From assembly GCF_035961655.1 (NCBI RefSeq), contig NZ_CP108393.1:7463501-7527500 (forward strand): a stretch of DNA of 64,000 bases. The letters run 5' to 3'. The DNA comes from Streptomyces sp. NBC_01317. GTDB taxonomy: Bacteria > Actinomycetota > Actinomycetes > Streptomycetales > Streptomycetaceae. Positions 1-12,600 of the stretch are shown here, piece by piece. The notes beneath the pieces are model-generated. The model made no database searches. It was given only the letters and a program-made list of their open reading frames with translations, and was not told the DNA's origin. The translations under genes were made by a program, and so were the position numbers. Within the stretch, counting starts at the first letter, position 1. The number at the start of each line of letters is the position of its first letter.

Positions 1-600
1 CAGCCGGTACGCCTGGACGTGACCGACGTCGACCTGGTGGACGCGGCCGAAGGTGGAGCCGCCGCCGGCGACCTGGTGAAGGTGGTCAAGGAACAGGCCC
101 ACCAGGTCCCAGGCGACGGCCTTGGCTACGAACTGCTGCTTCATCTCAACCCGGAGACCCGGCCTGTTCTCGAATCTGCTCCTCGCGCCCAGATTGGTTT
201 CAATTATCTGGGTCGGTTCGCTGCGGCTACTGAGTCCGGCCGTTCTGCTTCGGTGGGGGCGTGGCAGATGGCCGGGGAGAGTGCGGTGGGTGGTTCCGCC
301 GATCCTGATATGCCGGTGACGCATGTGGTCGAGGCGGGTGCTGTTATTCGTGACACGGTTGAGGGTCCGGAGCTGACGCTCACGCTGAGCTGGCCGGACG
401 GAGTCCTGGAGGCGGCCGACGCGGAGGCGTTGGGCGCGGCCTGGACTGATCTGCTCGCCGGACTCGCCGCCCACACCGACGCCCCCACCGCAGGCGGACA
501 CACCCCCTCCGACTTCGGTCTTCTGAACCTCGCACAGGACGAAGTGGACGAACTCGAAGCCGAGTTCGCCGATGGCAACGACAACAACCACGACTTCTAG
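1..600 (+). CDS. NRPS, C-terminal part of an epimerization domain (5' end outside window)
   Basis: The first 200 codons of the window are open in frame 1 and end in TAG at 598-600. They encode the last part of an epimerization (E) domain: the window opens inside the E-domain region that reads QPVRLDV in the two other NRPS proteins, and continues with the E-specific motif [10 protein letters not shown] and the PSDF end. The last ~20 residues (LNLAQDEVDELEAEF) form a short acidic helix typical of a donor communication-mediating (COM) segment, matching the C-terminus of the next NRPS. An upstream NRPS therefore ends in a D-configured residue and hands its peptide to the protein starting at 635. 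Positions 180-420 are nearly identical in DNA to 9495-9735 and 14115-14355, which indicates recent exchange between E domains. Substrate of this module cannot be read because its A domain lies outside the window. Confidence 0.95.
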   Translation, partial: QPVRLDVTDVDLVDAAEGGAAAGDLVKVVKEQAHQVPGDGLGYELLLHLNPETRPVLESAPRAQIGFNYLGRFAAATESGRSASVGAWQMAGESAVGGSADPDMPVTHVVEAGAVIRDTVEGPELTLTLSWPDGVLEAADAEALGAAWTDLLAGLAAHTDAPTAGGHTPSDFGLLNLAQDEVDELEAEFADGNDNNHDF

Positions 601-634
601 ACATCTCGATGCAAGCCGCTGAGGAGAAGAAGTG

Positions 635-3600
635 ATGACCCGATCCCGTGTCGAGGATGTCTGGCCGCTCTCGCCGTTGCAGGAGGGGATGCTCTTCCAC
701 GCCGCCTTTGACGACCAGGGCCCCGACGTCTATCAGGGACAACGGAACTTCGACCTGATCGGTCCGCTCGACGCGGACCGGCTGCGCGGGGCGTGGGAGG
801 CGCTGCTCGCCCGGCACGCGGCGCTCCGGGCGAGTTTCCGGCGGCGCAAGTCGGGTGAGGCCGTACAGGTCATCGCGCGAGAGGTCGTACTGCCGTGGCA
901 GGAGGCCGATGTCTCCGGGCTGCCGGAGGTCGAGGCGTCCGCCGAGGTCGAGCGGCTGGCCGGCGGGGAGCAGGCGCGGCGGTTCGACCTCGCCTCGGCT
1001 CCGTTGCTGCGCGTGCTGCTGATCAGGCTCGGCGAGGACCGGCACCGCCTGGTCCTGACGAGCCACCACGTGGTGATGGACGGTTGGTCCGTACCCGTAC
1101 TCATCAACGAACTCACGCGGATCTACGAGGCGGGGGGTGCGAGTGCGCTTACCGGGCGGGGAAACGGTGCCGGTGCCGCATCCGGTGCTGACGCGATCGC
1201 CGGGCTTCCGCAGGTCTCCCCCTACCGCGACTACCTGGCCTGGCTGGCAGCGCAGGACAAGGAAGCCGCGCGCGCCGCGTGGCGGGAGGAACTGGCGGGC
1301 GCCGACGAGCCGACGCTGGTGGCGCCGGCCGATCCGGGCAGGGCGCCTGTGGCCCCCGAGAGCCTGATCACCGAGATCCCCGAGGAAGTGGCGCGGGGCA
1401 TGGTGCGCCTGGCCCGTACCCATGGCCTGACCGTCAACACGGTGGTGCAGGGGGCATGGGCGCTGGTGCTGGCGCGGCTGGCCGGCCGGGAGGACGTGGT
1501 GTTCGGGGCGACGGTGGCGGGCCGGCCCGCGGAGTTGCCGGGCGTCGAGTCGATGATCGGCTTGTTCATCAACACCTTGCCGGTACGGGTACGTCTTGAC
1601 GGCGGGCAGCCCCTCCTTGACCTGCTGACGGACCTCCAGGCGCGCCAGTCCGCGCTGATGTCCCACCAGCACCTAGGACTCTCCGAGATCCAGCGCCTGG
1701 TCGGCCCCGGCGCGATCTTCGACACGCTGGTGGTCTACGAGAACTACCCTCTGCCCCACGCCGAACCGACCACTCCGGACCGTTTCGCGATCCGTCTCTC
1801 CGGTGGCCGGGAGGCGGCTCACTACCCGTTCACCCTGGTCGTGGCACCCGGCGACACGATGCGCGTCAAGCTCGACCACCGGCCGGACCTTTACGACGGC
1901 GCTGCCGCCCAGGCCGTCTTCGACCGGTTCGTGCGGGTCCTGGAGCAGGTGGTGGCCGATCCGTCGCTGCCGGTCGGCCGGCTCGGCGTGATGACCGGAT
2001 CCGAGCATGGACAGGTTGTTGAGGCCTGGAACGCCACGGCGGCCCCAACTCTGAGCCACTCCGTACCCGAGCTGTTCGCCGCCCAGGTGCGGCGCGCGCC
2101 GGCCGCCGTGGCTGTTGTCGACGGGGAGACGCGTCTTTCGTACGAGGAGTTGGACTCCGCCTCCGCGCGGCTCGCGTCGTACCTGACGGGCACCGGTGTC
2201 CGTCGCGGCGACCGCGTGGCCGTGCTGATGGAGCGCTCCGCCGATCTGCTGGTGACCCTGCTGGCGATCTGGAAGGCCGGAGCCGCGTACGTACCCGTGG
2301 ATGCGGGCTACCCCGCCGAGCGGATTGCGTTCCTGCTGTCCGACTCCGTCCCGGCGAGGGTGGTCTGCACGGAGCAGTCGCGCGGTGTGCTCCCTGCGGA
2401 ACTCGCGCCGGATGCGTTGGTGTTGGACGATCCGGTGGTGGCGGCGGCCGTAGCTGCTTCCCCGGCTTCTCAGGCCTCCGAGGTCTCCCTTCAAGAGGGC
2501 GGCCGGCTTCCGTCGTCCGCCGGGGATCTGGCCTATGTGATGTACACGTCCGGGTCGACCGGGGTGCCCAAGGGCGTGGCCGTCCCGCACGGCAGTGTGG
2601 CCGCTCTCGTCGGAGAGCGCGGCTGGTCTGTCGGCGCGGACGATGCGGTCCTGATGCACGCCCCGCATGCTTTCGACATCTCCCTGTTCGAGGTGTGGGT
2701 CCCGCTCGCCGCGGGCGGCCGCGTGGTGATCGCCGGGCCCGGCGCCGTCGACGCCCAGCGACTGCGCCAGGCGGTGGCCGACGGTGTGACGGTCGCGCAC
2801 GTCACCGCCGGGCTGTTCCGGGTGCTGGCGGAGGAGTCCCCCGAGAGTCTTTTCGGCCTGCGCGAGGTACTGACCGGCGGCGATGTGGTTCCCGCCGCAT
2901 CCGTCCGCCGGGTACGGGAGGTCTGCCCGGAGGTCTCGGTCAGACACCTGTACGGTCCGACCGAGATCACCCTCTGCGCGACGTCGCACGTCCTGCACCC
3001 GGGCGACGATTCGCCCGGCGTGCTACCCATCGGCCGCCCGCTCGACAACCGGCGGACCTACGTCCTGGACTCCTTCCTGCTTCCGGTACCGCCGGGCGCG
3101 GCGGGGGAGTTGTACATCGGGGGCGCCGGGCTGGCGCGGGGATATCTGGGGCGTTCGGGTCTGACTGCGGGCCGTTTCGTGGCCTCTCCGTTCGTGGCGG
3201 GCGAGCGGTTGTACCGCACCGGGGACCTGGTGCGGTGGACCGACGACGGGGAGTTGGTCTTCCTCGGCAGGGCTGACGAGCAGGTGAAGGTCCGGGGTTT
3301 CCGGGTGGAACTCGGCGAGGTGGAGGCGGTGTTGTCCGCCCATCCGACCGTCGGCCAGGCCGTTGTTGTCGCCCGACAGGACCTTCCGGGGGAGAAGCGG
3401 CTTGTCGGTTATGTGGTGTCGGAGGGTTCCGGTGTTGATCCCTCGGCGGTGCGTGCGTATGTGGCGGGGGTTCTGCCGGAGTACATGGTTCCGGCGGTGG
3501 TGGTTGTTCTGGATGCCCTGCCGTTGACTGTGAACGGGAAGGTGGACCGCGGTGTTCTGCCTGAGCCGGACTTCGCCGGCCGGGTGTCGGGGCGGGCGCC

Positions 3601-6600
3601 GGTGGGTGGGGTCGAGGAGTTGTTGTGTGGGTTGTTCGCGGATGTTCTCGGGTTGGAGCGGGTGGGGGCTGACGACGGCTTCTTCGAGCTGGGCGGTGAC
3701 TCGATCATGTCGATGCAGTTGGCGTCGCGTGCTCGTCGGGCCGGGCTGGTGATTACTCCTCGGCAGGTCTTCGAGGAGAAGACCGTCGAACGGCTGGCCC
3801 TGGTTGCTGATGTGGTGGGCGCGGGTGGAGCCGTGCGTGGTGGTGACGTGGGTGTGGGTGAGGTGCCGTGGTCGCCTGTGATGCGGGCGCTGGGGGAGCG
3901 GGCCGCTCGCGCGGGTTTTGCGCAGTGGGTGGTGGTGGGTGCTCCGGCGGATCTGGATCTGGATGTGTTGGGCCATGCTGTGGGTGTGTTGTTGGGCGGG
4001 CATGACATGTTGCGGGCACGCGTGGTCAGTGGCGAGCCGAAGCTGATCGTGGGTGAGCCGGGGTCGGTGGATGTGTCTGCTCTGATCACTCGGGTTGAGG
4101 CCGGGTCTGGTGGTGAGAGCCTTGATGTGGTGGCGGGGCGGGTGGCTCGTGGGGCTGTGGGGCGGTTGGATCCTGCGGCTGGGGTGATGGTTCAGGTGGT
4201 GTGGGTGGATGCGGGGCCTGGTCGGGTTGGCCGGCTGGTGCTGGTGGTGCATCACCTGGTGGTGGACGGGGTGTCGTGGCGGATCCTGCTGCCGGACTTG
4301 GAGCGTGCGTACGAGGATCTGGCCGCAGGCCGTACTCCCGTACTCGATCTGGTCGGGACGTCGTTCCGCCGCTGGGCCGGGCTGTTGGCCGAACAGGCGC
4401 TGAGTCCGGAACGGGTGGCCGAACTGGATTCCTGGTTGGGCTTGTTGGGCGAGGAAGGTCCGCTGCTTGGGCGTCGGCCGTTGGATCCGGTGGTGGATGT
4501 GGCCGGTACCTTGCGTCGTCGGGAGTGGGTGGTGCCGGCCGGGGATGCGGCGACATTGGCGGGCCGTACTCCGGCGGCTTTCCACTGCGGTGTGCACGAG
4601 GTGTTGCTGTCGACGCTGGCGGGGGCGGTGGGCCGGTGGCGGCCGGAGGCCGCGGACCTGTTGGTAGACGTGGAGGGGCACGGACGTGAGCCGATCGGTG
4701 ACGTTGATCTGTCACGGACGGTCGGCTGGTTCACCAGCGTGCAGCCGGTACGCCTGGACGTGACCGATATCGACCTGGGTGTGGTGACCGAGGGCGGGGC
4801 CGCGGCCGGTGACTTGGTGAAAGCGGTCAAGGAACAGGCCCGTGCCGTGCCGGGCGACGGGACGGGCTACGAACTCCTGCGCCATCTCAACGCGGAGACC
4901 GCGAAGGTGCTCTCTGCGGCCCCGGCTCCGCAGATCGGTTTCAACTACCTGGGCCGCTTCGCTGCGGCCTCAGTGGAGACGGGGCCGGCCCGGCCGTGGC
5001 AGATGGCGGGGGAGAGCGCGGTCGGCGGCTCCGCCGATCCGGACGTGCCCTTGGCGCACACCCTGGAAGCCGGTGCCGTCATCCGCGACACCGCGCGGGG
5101 GCCGGAGTTGACACTCAGCCTCAGCTGGCCGGACGGCCTTCTCGACGAGGACGACGCGGAGGCCCTCGGCGAGGCATGGATGACCATCCTGTCCGGTCTC
5201 GCCGCCCACACGACCAGCCCTGTCGTCGGCGGACACACGCCCTCCGACTTTCCGCTGGTGGCACTGGAACAGACGGCCGTGGAGGAGCTGGAGCATGCCG
5301 TTCCGGACCTCCTGGACATCTGGCCGCTCGCCCCGTTGCAGGAGGGGATGCTCTTCCACGCCTCCTACGACGAGGCGGGACCGGACGTCTATCAGACCCG
5401 GCGGACGCTGGCCCTCGACGGCCGGCTGGACACCTCTCGACTGCGGGCCTCGTGGGAGGCCCTGGTGGCACGGCACGCCGTCCTCCGCGCGAGCTTCCAC
5501 GAGAGCGCGACCGGCGAGTCGGTCCAGGTTGTCGCCCGGGACGCGGTACTCCCCTGGCAGGAGGTCGACCTCTCGCAACTGCCGGAGACCGCAGCCCAGG
5601 CAGAGGCCGAACGGCTGGCGGACGTCGAGGCGGCGCAGCGCTTCGACCTGACCCGGGCACCCCTGCTCAGGCTGCTGCTGATCCGGCTGGCGGACGATAG
5701 GCACCGCCTGGTCGTCACCAGCCATCACATCGTGCTGGACGGCTGGTCGACACCGATCGTGCTCAACGAGGTGGCAGCCGTCTACGCCGCCGGAGGCGAG
5801 GCTTCCGGCCTCCAGCGGACGCATTCGTACGGCGAGTACCTGGCCTGGCTCGGCCGTCAGGACACGTCGGCGGCTCGGGAGGCCTGGCGCGCGGAACTGG
5901 CGGGAGTCGAGGAATCGACACTCGTGGCCCCTGCCGACCCGGGCAGGACATCAGTCGCCCCCGGGCAGACCTCGGTGGACCTCTCCCGGGAAACCACCCA
6001 AGGCCTCGCGGCACTGGCCCGGACGCATGGTCTGACGGTGAACACGGTGGTGCAGGGCGCGTGGGCGCTGGTACTGGCGCGGCTGGCCGGGCGGGAGGAT
6101 GTGGTGTTCGGCGCGACGGTGGCCGGGCGTCCCCCGGAGCTGCCTGGCGTGGAGGGCATGGTGGGGCTTTTCATCAACACTTTGCCGGTACGGGTACGGC
6201 TGGACGGCGCGCGGTCGGTCCTGGAGACGCTGGCCGACCTTCAGCAACGGCAGACACGGCTCATGTCCCACCAGCACATGAGTCTGGCGGAGATCCAGGG
6301 AATCGCCGGTCCGGGTGCCTCCTTCGACACCATGCTCATGTTCGAGAACTACCCCCGGAACTCGGTCGCTCTCTCCGCGTCCGGCCGGGATGACGGCACT
6401 GTGTCGATCCGACAGTTGGACACCCTGGCTGGTACGCACTATCCCCTGGCCGTGGGCATCGCCCCGGCGGACCGCCTTCAGATCCGCCTCACCTTCCGGC
6501 CGGATCTGTTCTCCCTCGCGGAGGCGTCGGGGGTCGGGCGTCGGCTGGTGCGGGTGTTGGAGCAGGTGGTGGCTGATCCGTTGGTGGCGGTGGGGCGGGT

Positions 6601-9600
6601 TGATGTGGTGGGGGAGGTTGAGCGGGAGCTTGTGGTGGGGGGGTTCAACGATACGGGGCGGCCTGTGGTGGGTGGGTCGTTGTTGGAGTTGTTCGGTTCG
6701 CATGTTCGTATGAGTCCGGGTGTGGTGGCGGTTCGGTCGGGCTCTGAGGTTTTGTCGTATGCGGAGTTGGACGAGCGGTCGGACCGGCTGGCCAGATTTC
6801 TGGTGAGTGTGGGTGTGGGGCGTGAAGGGGTGGTGGGTCTGTGCCTGCCGCGTGGGGTGGATGTGGTGGTGGGGGAGTTGGCGGTGTGGAAGGCCGGTGG
6901 GGCTTTCGTGCCGCTTGATCCTGAGTATCCGTCCGATCGGTTGCGGTACATGGTCGGGAACAGTGGTGCGGGTGTGGTGTTGGCGACGGCGGAGACGTTG
7001 GCCCGGGTGCCTGAGGGGCCGGCCCGCGTTGTTCTGCTTGAGGAAGTCCCTGCTGCGCCTGATCCGGTCGCGTTGCCGGGTGTGACGGATGCGAACCAGC
7101 TTGCGTATGTGATCTATACCTCTGGGTCGACGGGTCGGCCGAAGGGTGTGGCGGTGGGGCATCGGGGTGTGGTGAACCTGGTGGAGGCTATGGGGCCTTC
7201 ACTGGGTGCTGGGCCTGGTGTGGTGACGTTGCAGTTCGCTTCGTTCAGTTTTGATGCGGCGATTCTGGATGTGGCGGTGGTGCTGGGTTCGGGTGGCACG
7301 TTGGCGATCGCGACGGGTGAGGAGCGCGCGGAACCGGGTGCGTTGGCCGGGATGATCGCGGCCCACGGCGTGACTACGGCCAGCGTGGTGCCCTCTCTCC
7401 TCGGGGTTCTGGATCCCGAGCAGGTGTCGGGAGTGAAGACCTGGGTGTTAGGCGCAGAGCGCCTGACCGCAGATCTCGCTGCCCGGTGGGTGCCTGGGGC
7501 GAAGGTGGTCAACACGTACGGGCCGACCGAGGCGACGGTGATGGTGACGGCGGGTCCGGTCGACGCACGTATCGCGTCGGCGGACGAGGCTCCTGTCATC
7601 GGCCGTCCGCTGTCCAACTCCCGTGTCTATGTGCTGGATTCCTTCTTGCGTCCGGTTCCGCCGGGCATCACGGGTGAGGTGTATGTCGCGGGTGCGGGTC
7701 TGGCTCGTGGTTACGTCGCGCGCCCTGATCTCACGTCGGAGCGTTTTGTGGCGTGTCCGTTCGCGATGGGTGAGCGGATGTATCGCTCGGGTGATCTGGC
7801 GCGCTGGAACGGTGAGGGGGAGTTGGCGTTCGTCGGGCGGGCTGACGCGCAGGTGAAGGTGCGTGGCTTCCGTATCGAGCTGGGCGAGATCGAGGCGGTG
7901 CTGTCCGCCCATCCCGCCGTCGGTCAGGCGGTTGTTGTGGCCCGCGAGGATGGCCCCGGCGACAAGCAGCTCGTCGGCTACGTCGTACCGCAGACGCAAG
8001 GGGCCGAGGCGGCCGAGCTTCGCGAGTACGTCGGAAAGGCGCTGCCGGAGTACATGGTGCCGGCGGTGTTGGTGACGTTGGATGCGCTGCCCCTGACCGT
8101 CAACGGCAAGGTCGACCGCGCCGCCCTTCCTGCCCCCGAGGTGGGTGAAGGGGCCTCGGGTCGTACGCCGGTAGGGGAGACGGAAGAGAAGCTGTGTGCT
8201 CTGTTCGCGGAGGTCCTCGGGTTGGAGCGGGTGGGCGCTGACGACGGCTTCTTCGAGCTGGGTGGCGATTCGATCATGTCGATGCAGTTGGCGTCGCGTG
8301 CTCGGCGGGCCGGGCTGGTGATTACTCCTCGGCAGGTCTTCGAGGAGAAGACCGTCGAACGGCTTGCGCGAGCGGTTGAAGCCGCGGGGGCTGCTGAGAG
8401 TGACGACGTGGACGACGTGGCTGTGGGAGAGATTCCCTGGACGCCTGCCATGCGTGCCTCGGGGGAACGAGCGGCTCTGCCGAAGAACGCCCAGTGGGTG
8501 GTGGTGGGTGCTCCGGCGGATCTGGACCTAGATGTGTTGGGTCGGGCGGTGAGTGTGCTGCTGAACGGGCACGGGATGCTGCGGGCACGCGTGGTCAGTG
8601 GCGAGCCGAAGCTGATCGTGGGTGAGCCGGGGTCGGTGGACGCCGCGAGTCTGATTACTCGGGTTGATGCCGGTGGTGAAAGCCTTGATGGGGTAGCGGG
8701 TCGGGTGGCTCGTGAGGCTGTGGGGCGGTTGGATCCCGCGGCTGGGGTGATGGTTCAGGTGGTGTGGGTGGATGCCGGGCCTGGTCGGGTTGGTCGGCTG
8801 GTGCTGGTGGTGCATCACCTGGTGGTGGATGGTGTGTCTTGGCGGATTCTGCTGCCGGACTTGGAGCGTGCGTACGAGGATCTGGCCGGCGGCCGTACGC
8901 CCGTACTCGATCTGGTCGGGACGTCGTTCCGCCGCTGGGCGGGGGTACTGGCCGAACAGGCCGTCGGTCCGGAGCGAGTCGCTGAACTCCCCGCATGGGA
9001 AGCTTTGTTGGGCGACCAGGTCTCGACGCTGGGCCGTCGTCCCCTGGATCCGGTCGTGGACGTTACCAGGACGTTGCGTCGCCGGGAGTGGGTCGTGCCG
9101 GCCGGGCAGGCGGCGACACTGGCGGGCCGGACTCCGGTGGCGTTCCACTGTGGTGTGCACGAGGTGTTGCTGTCGACGCTGGCCGGGGCGGTGGGCCGGT
9201 GGCGGCCGGAAGCGGCGAGCGTGCTCGTGGACATCGAAGGGCACGGCCGTGAGCCGTTGGAGGGCACCGAACTGTCGCGGACGGTGGGGTGGTTCACCAG
9301 CGTGCAGCCCGTACGGCTGAACGTGACCGGCCTGGATCTCGCAGACGCGGTCGACGGCGGGGCCTCGGCGGGGCAGATTCTCAAGGTGGTCAAGGAGCAG
9401 GCCCGTGCCGTGCCGGGTGACGGGATGGGTTACGAACTGCTGCGCCATCTGAACCCGGAGACGGCGGAGGTGCTCAAGAACGCGCCGGTGGCCCAGATTG
9501 GTTTCAATTATCTGGGTCGGTTCGCTGCGGCTACTGGGTCCGGCCGTTCTGGTTTGGTGGGGGTGTGGCAGATGGCCGGGGAGAGTGCGGTGGGTGGTTC

Positions 9601-12600
9601 CGCCGATCCTGATATGCCGGTGACGCATGTGGTCGAGGCGGGTGCTGTTATTCGTGACACGGTTGAGGGTCCGGAGCTGACGCTCACGCTGAGCTGGCCG
9701 GACGGAGTCCTGGAGACGGCCGACGCGGAGGCGTTGGGCGCGGCCTGGACTGATCTGCTCGCCGGACTCGCCGCCCACACCGACGCCCCCACCGCAGGAG
9801 GACACACCCCCTCCGACTTCCCGTTGGTGGAGGTGTCGCAGGCGGCTGTGGCGGAGCTTGAGGCTGTGGTTCCCGATCTGGTGGATGTCTGGCCCTTGTC
9901 GCCGTTGCAGGAGGGCCTGCTGTTCCATGCGGCCTATGACGAGGACGGGCCCGACGTCTATGAGGGGCAGCGGTCGCTTGTGGTGGAGGGGCCGTTGGAT
10001 GTGGGGCGGTTGCGGTTGGCGTGGGGGGTGGTGTTGGAGCGGCATCCGGTGTTGAGGGCGAGTTTCCATCCGGGTGTGGCGGTGTCGGGTGGTGCGGTGC
10101 AGGTGGTGTCGGGGCGGGTGGTCCTGCCGTGGACCGTGGCGGATGTGTCGGAGTTGACGGACGTCGAGGCGACGGCCGAGGTGGAGCGGCTGTCCGGCCG
10201 TGAGCGGGCTTCGCGGTTCGACCTGGCCGAGGCGCCATTGGTACGTGTGCTGATCGTCAGGCTGGCGCCGGAGCGGTATCGCATGGTGGTGACGAGCCAT
10301 CACATTGTGTTGGATGGTTGGTCGTTGCCGGTGTTGGTGGGGGAGGTGTCGGCGGCGTATGCGGCGGGTGGTTCTGGGCGTGGGTTGCCGGTGGTGGGGT
10401 CGTATGGGGAGTACTTGGGGTGGTTGGGGGAGCAGGACAAGGGGGCTGCTCGGGAGGTCTGGCAGGGGGAGTTGGCGGGGGTTGATGGCCCGACGTTGGT
10501 GGTGGCTGCGGAGTCCGTGCGGTCGGTGGTGGTGCCGGAGCGGGTGCGGTTCGCTCTGGAGGAGGGGTTGTCGCGGGGGTTGGGTGAGCTGGCGCGTGCG
10601 CATGGGCTGACGGTGAATACGTTGGTGCAGGGGGCGTGGGCGTTGGTTCTGGCGCGGTTGGCGGGTCGGGAGGATGTGGTGTTCGGGGCGACGGTGGCCG
10701 GCCGGCCGGCGGAGTTGCCGGGTGTGGAGTCGATGATCGGGTTGTTCATCAATACGCTGCCGGTGCGGGTGCGTCTCGACGGCGGTCGGCCCTTGCTTGG
10801 CCTGTTGGTGGATCTTCAGGCGCGGCAGTCGGTGTTGATGTCGCATCAGCATGTGGGGTTGCAGGAGATCAACCAGTGGGTGGGTGCGGGAGCCGTTTTC
10901 GACACGTTGGTGGTGTATGAGAACTACCCGCGTGCCGCGATCGATCCCGTGACCGGCCCCGACGCCATCACCATCCGCCCGGCCGACGTACCGGAGGACA
11001 CCGGCCACTACCCGCTGACGCTGATCGTCGCGCCCGGCGACCCTATGCAGGGTGACCTGATCTATCGGCCGGATGTGTTTGATCGGGTGCGGGCGGGTGA
11101 GGTGTTGGCGTCGTTCGTGGGGGTGTTGGAGCAGTTTGTGTCTGATTCTGGTGGGTTGGTGGGGCGGATCGGTGTGGTGGGTGGTGCCGGTCGTGAGGTG
11201 GTGGTGGACCGGTGGAATCGGACGGTGGTGCCGTGGGTGCCGGAGGTGTTGCCGGAGTTGTTCGCGCGGCGGGTGGTGTTGTCGGCGGGTGCGGTGGCGG
11301 TTGTTGGTGGTGAAGAATTTTTGACGTATGGGGAGTTGGAGGGTCGGGCGGGTCGGTTGGGTCGGTTGTTGGTGGGGTTGGGTGTGGGGCCTGAGTGTCG
11401 GGTGGGGGTGGTGGTGGAGCGGTCGGTGGCGTTGGTGGTGTCGTTGCTGGCGGTGTCGATGGCGGGTGGTGTGTTCGTGCCGGTGGATGTGGGGTATCCG
11501 GCGGAGCGTGTGGGGTTTGTGCTGGGGGATGCGGATCCGGCGGTGGTGGTGTGCACGTCGGGGACGCGGGAGGTGGTGCCGGCGGGGTTCGGTGGCGTGG
11601 TGGTGGTACTGGATGATCCTTCGGTGCTTGCCCGGCTGGCGGAACTGGAGGGTGGCGCGATCGGGGACGGGGAGCGGTTGTCTCCGCTGCGGCCCGACCA
11701 CGCCGCGTACGTGATCTACACGTCCGGATCGACGGGCATACCCAAGGGAGTCGTCGTCCCCCATGCGGGGCTCGGCAATCTGGCGCGGGCGCAGATCGAA
11801 CGCTTCGCCGTGGGACCGGAGTCCCGGGTTCTCCAGTTCGCGTCGGTGAGCTTCGACGCCGCCGTCTCCGAACTGTGCATGGCCCTGCTCTCCGGCGCGT
11901 CGGTCGCCGTCGCCACACCGGACCGGCTGCCGCCGCAGGTGTCTCTCTCCGAAGCCCTGCGTGAGACCGGCGCGACGCATGTCACCGTGCCGCCCAGCGT
12001 TCTCGCCGTCGAGGACGAGATCCCTCCGCAACTGGCGACAGTCGTGGTGGCCGGGGAGACCTGCCCGGTTGGTGTTGCGGACCGTTGGTCACGGGACCGC
12101 CGCATGATCAACGCCTACGGCCCCACGGAGGTGACCGTGTGCGCCAGCATGAGTGCGCCGCTGTCGCCGGGTGCGGACGTGGTGCCGGTCGGGCGCCCGA
12201 TCTCCAACGTACGGACCTTCGTCCTGGACCCGTTCCTGCAACCGGTGCCGCCCGGCACGAGTGGTGAACTGTACGTGGCCGGGGCCGGATTGACGCGGGG
12301 CTACCTGGGGCGGTCGGCGCTGACGGCGGGCCGGTTCGTGGCCTCTCCGTTCGCGTCGGGTGAGCGGATGTACCGCACCGGGGACCTGGTCAGCTGGACC
12401 GGCGACGGCGACCTGCTCTTCGTCGGCCGGGCCGACGACCAGGTCAAGGTCCGCGGCCACCGCGTCGAACTCGGCGAGATCGAAGCCGTCCTGGCCACCC
12501 ATCCCTTCGTGGTCCAGGCGGCGGTCACCGTACGCCGGGACCGTCCCGGAGACGAGAGGCTGATCGCGTACGCGGTGGCCGACCCCACCACGGACTCCGG

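Noticed and set aside
1030..3760. Long minus-strand frames opposite the first C-A module (for example 1673-2998)
   Set aside because: Antisense shadows of a gene whose + strand domains are unmistakable.
8528..12031. A 1167-residue open frame on the minus strand, and many similar long antisense frames across the NRPS genes
   Set aside because: They are His/Arg/Pro-rich shadows of the GC-rich NRPS coding strand with no domain, no ribosome site and no family similarity.
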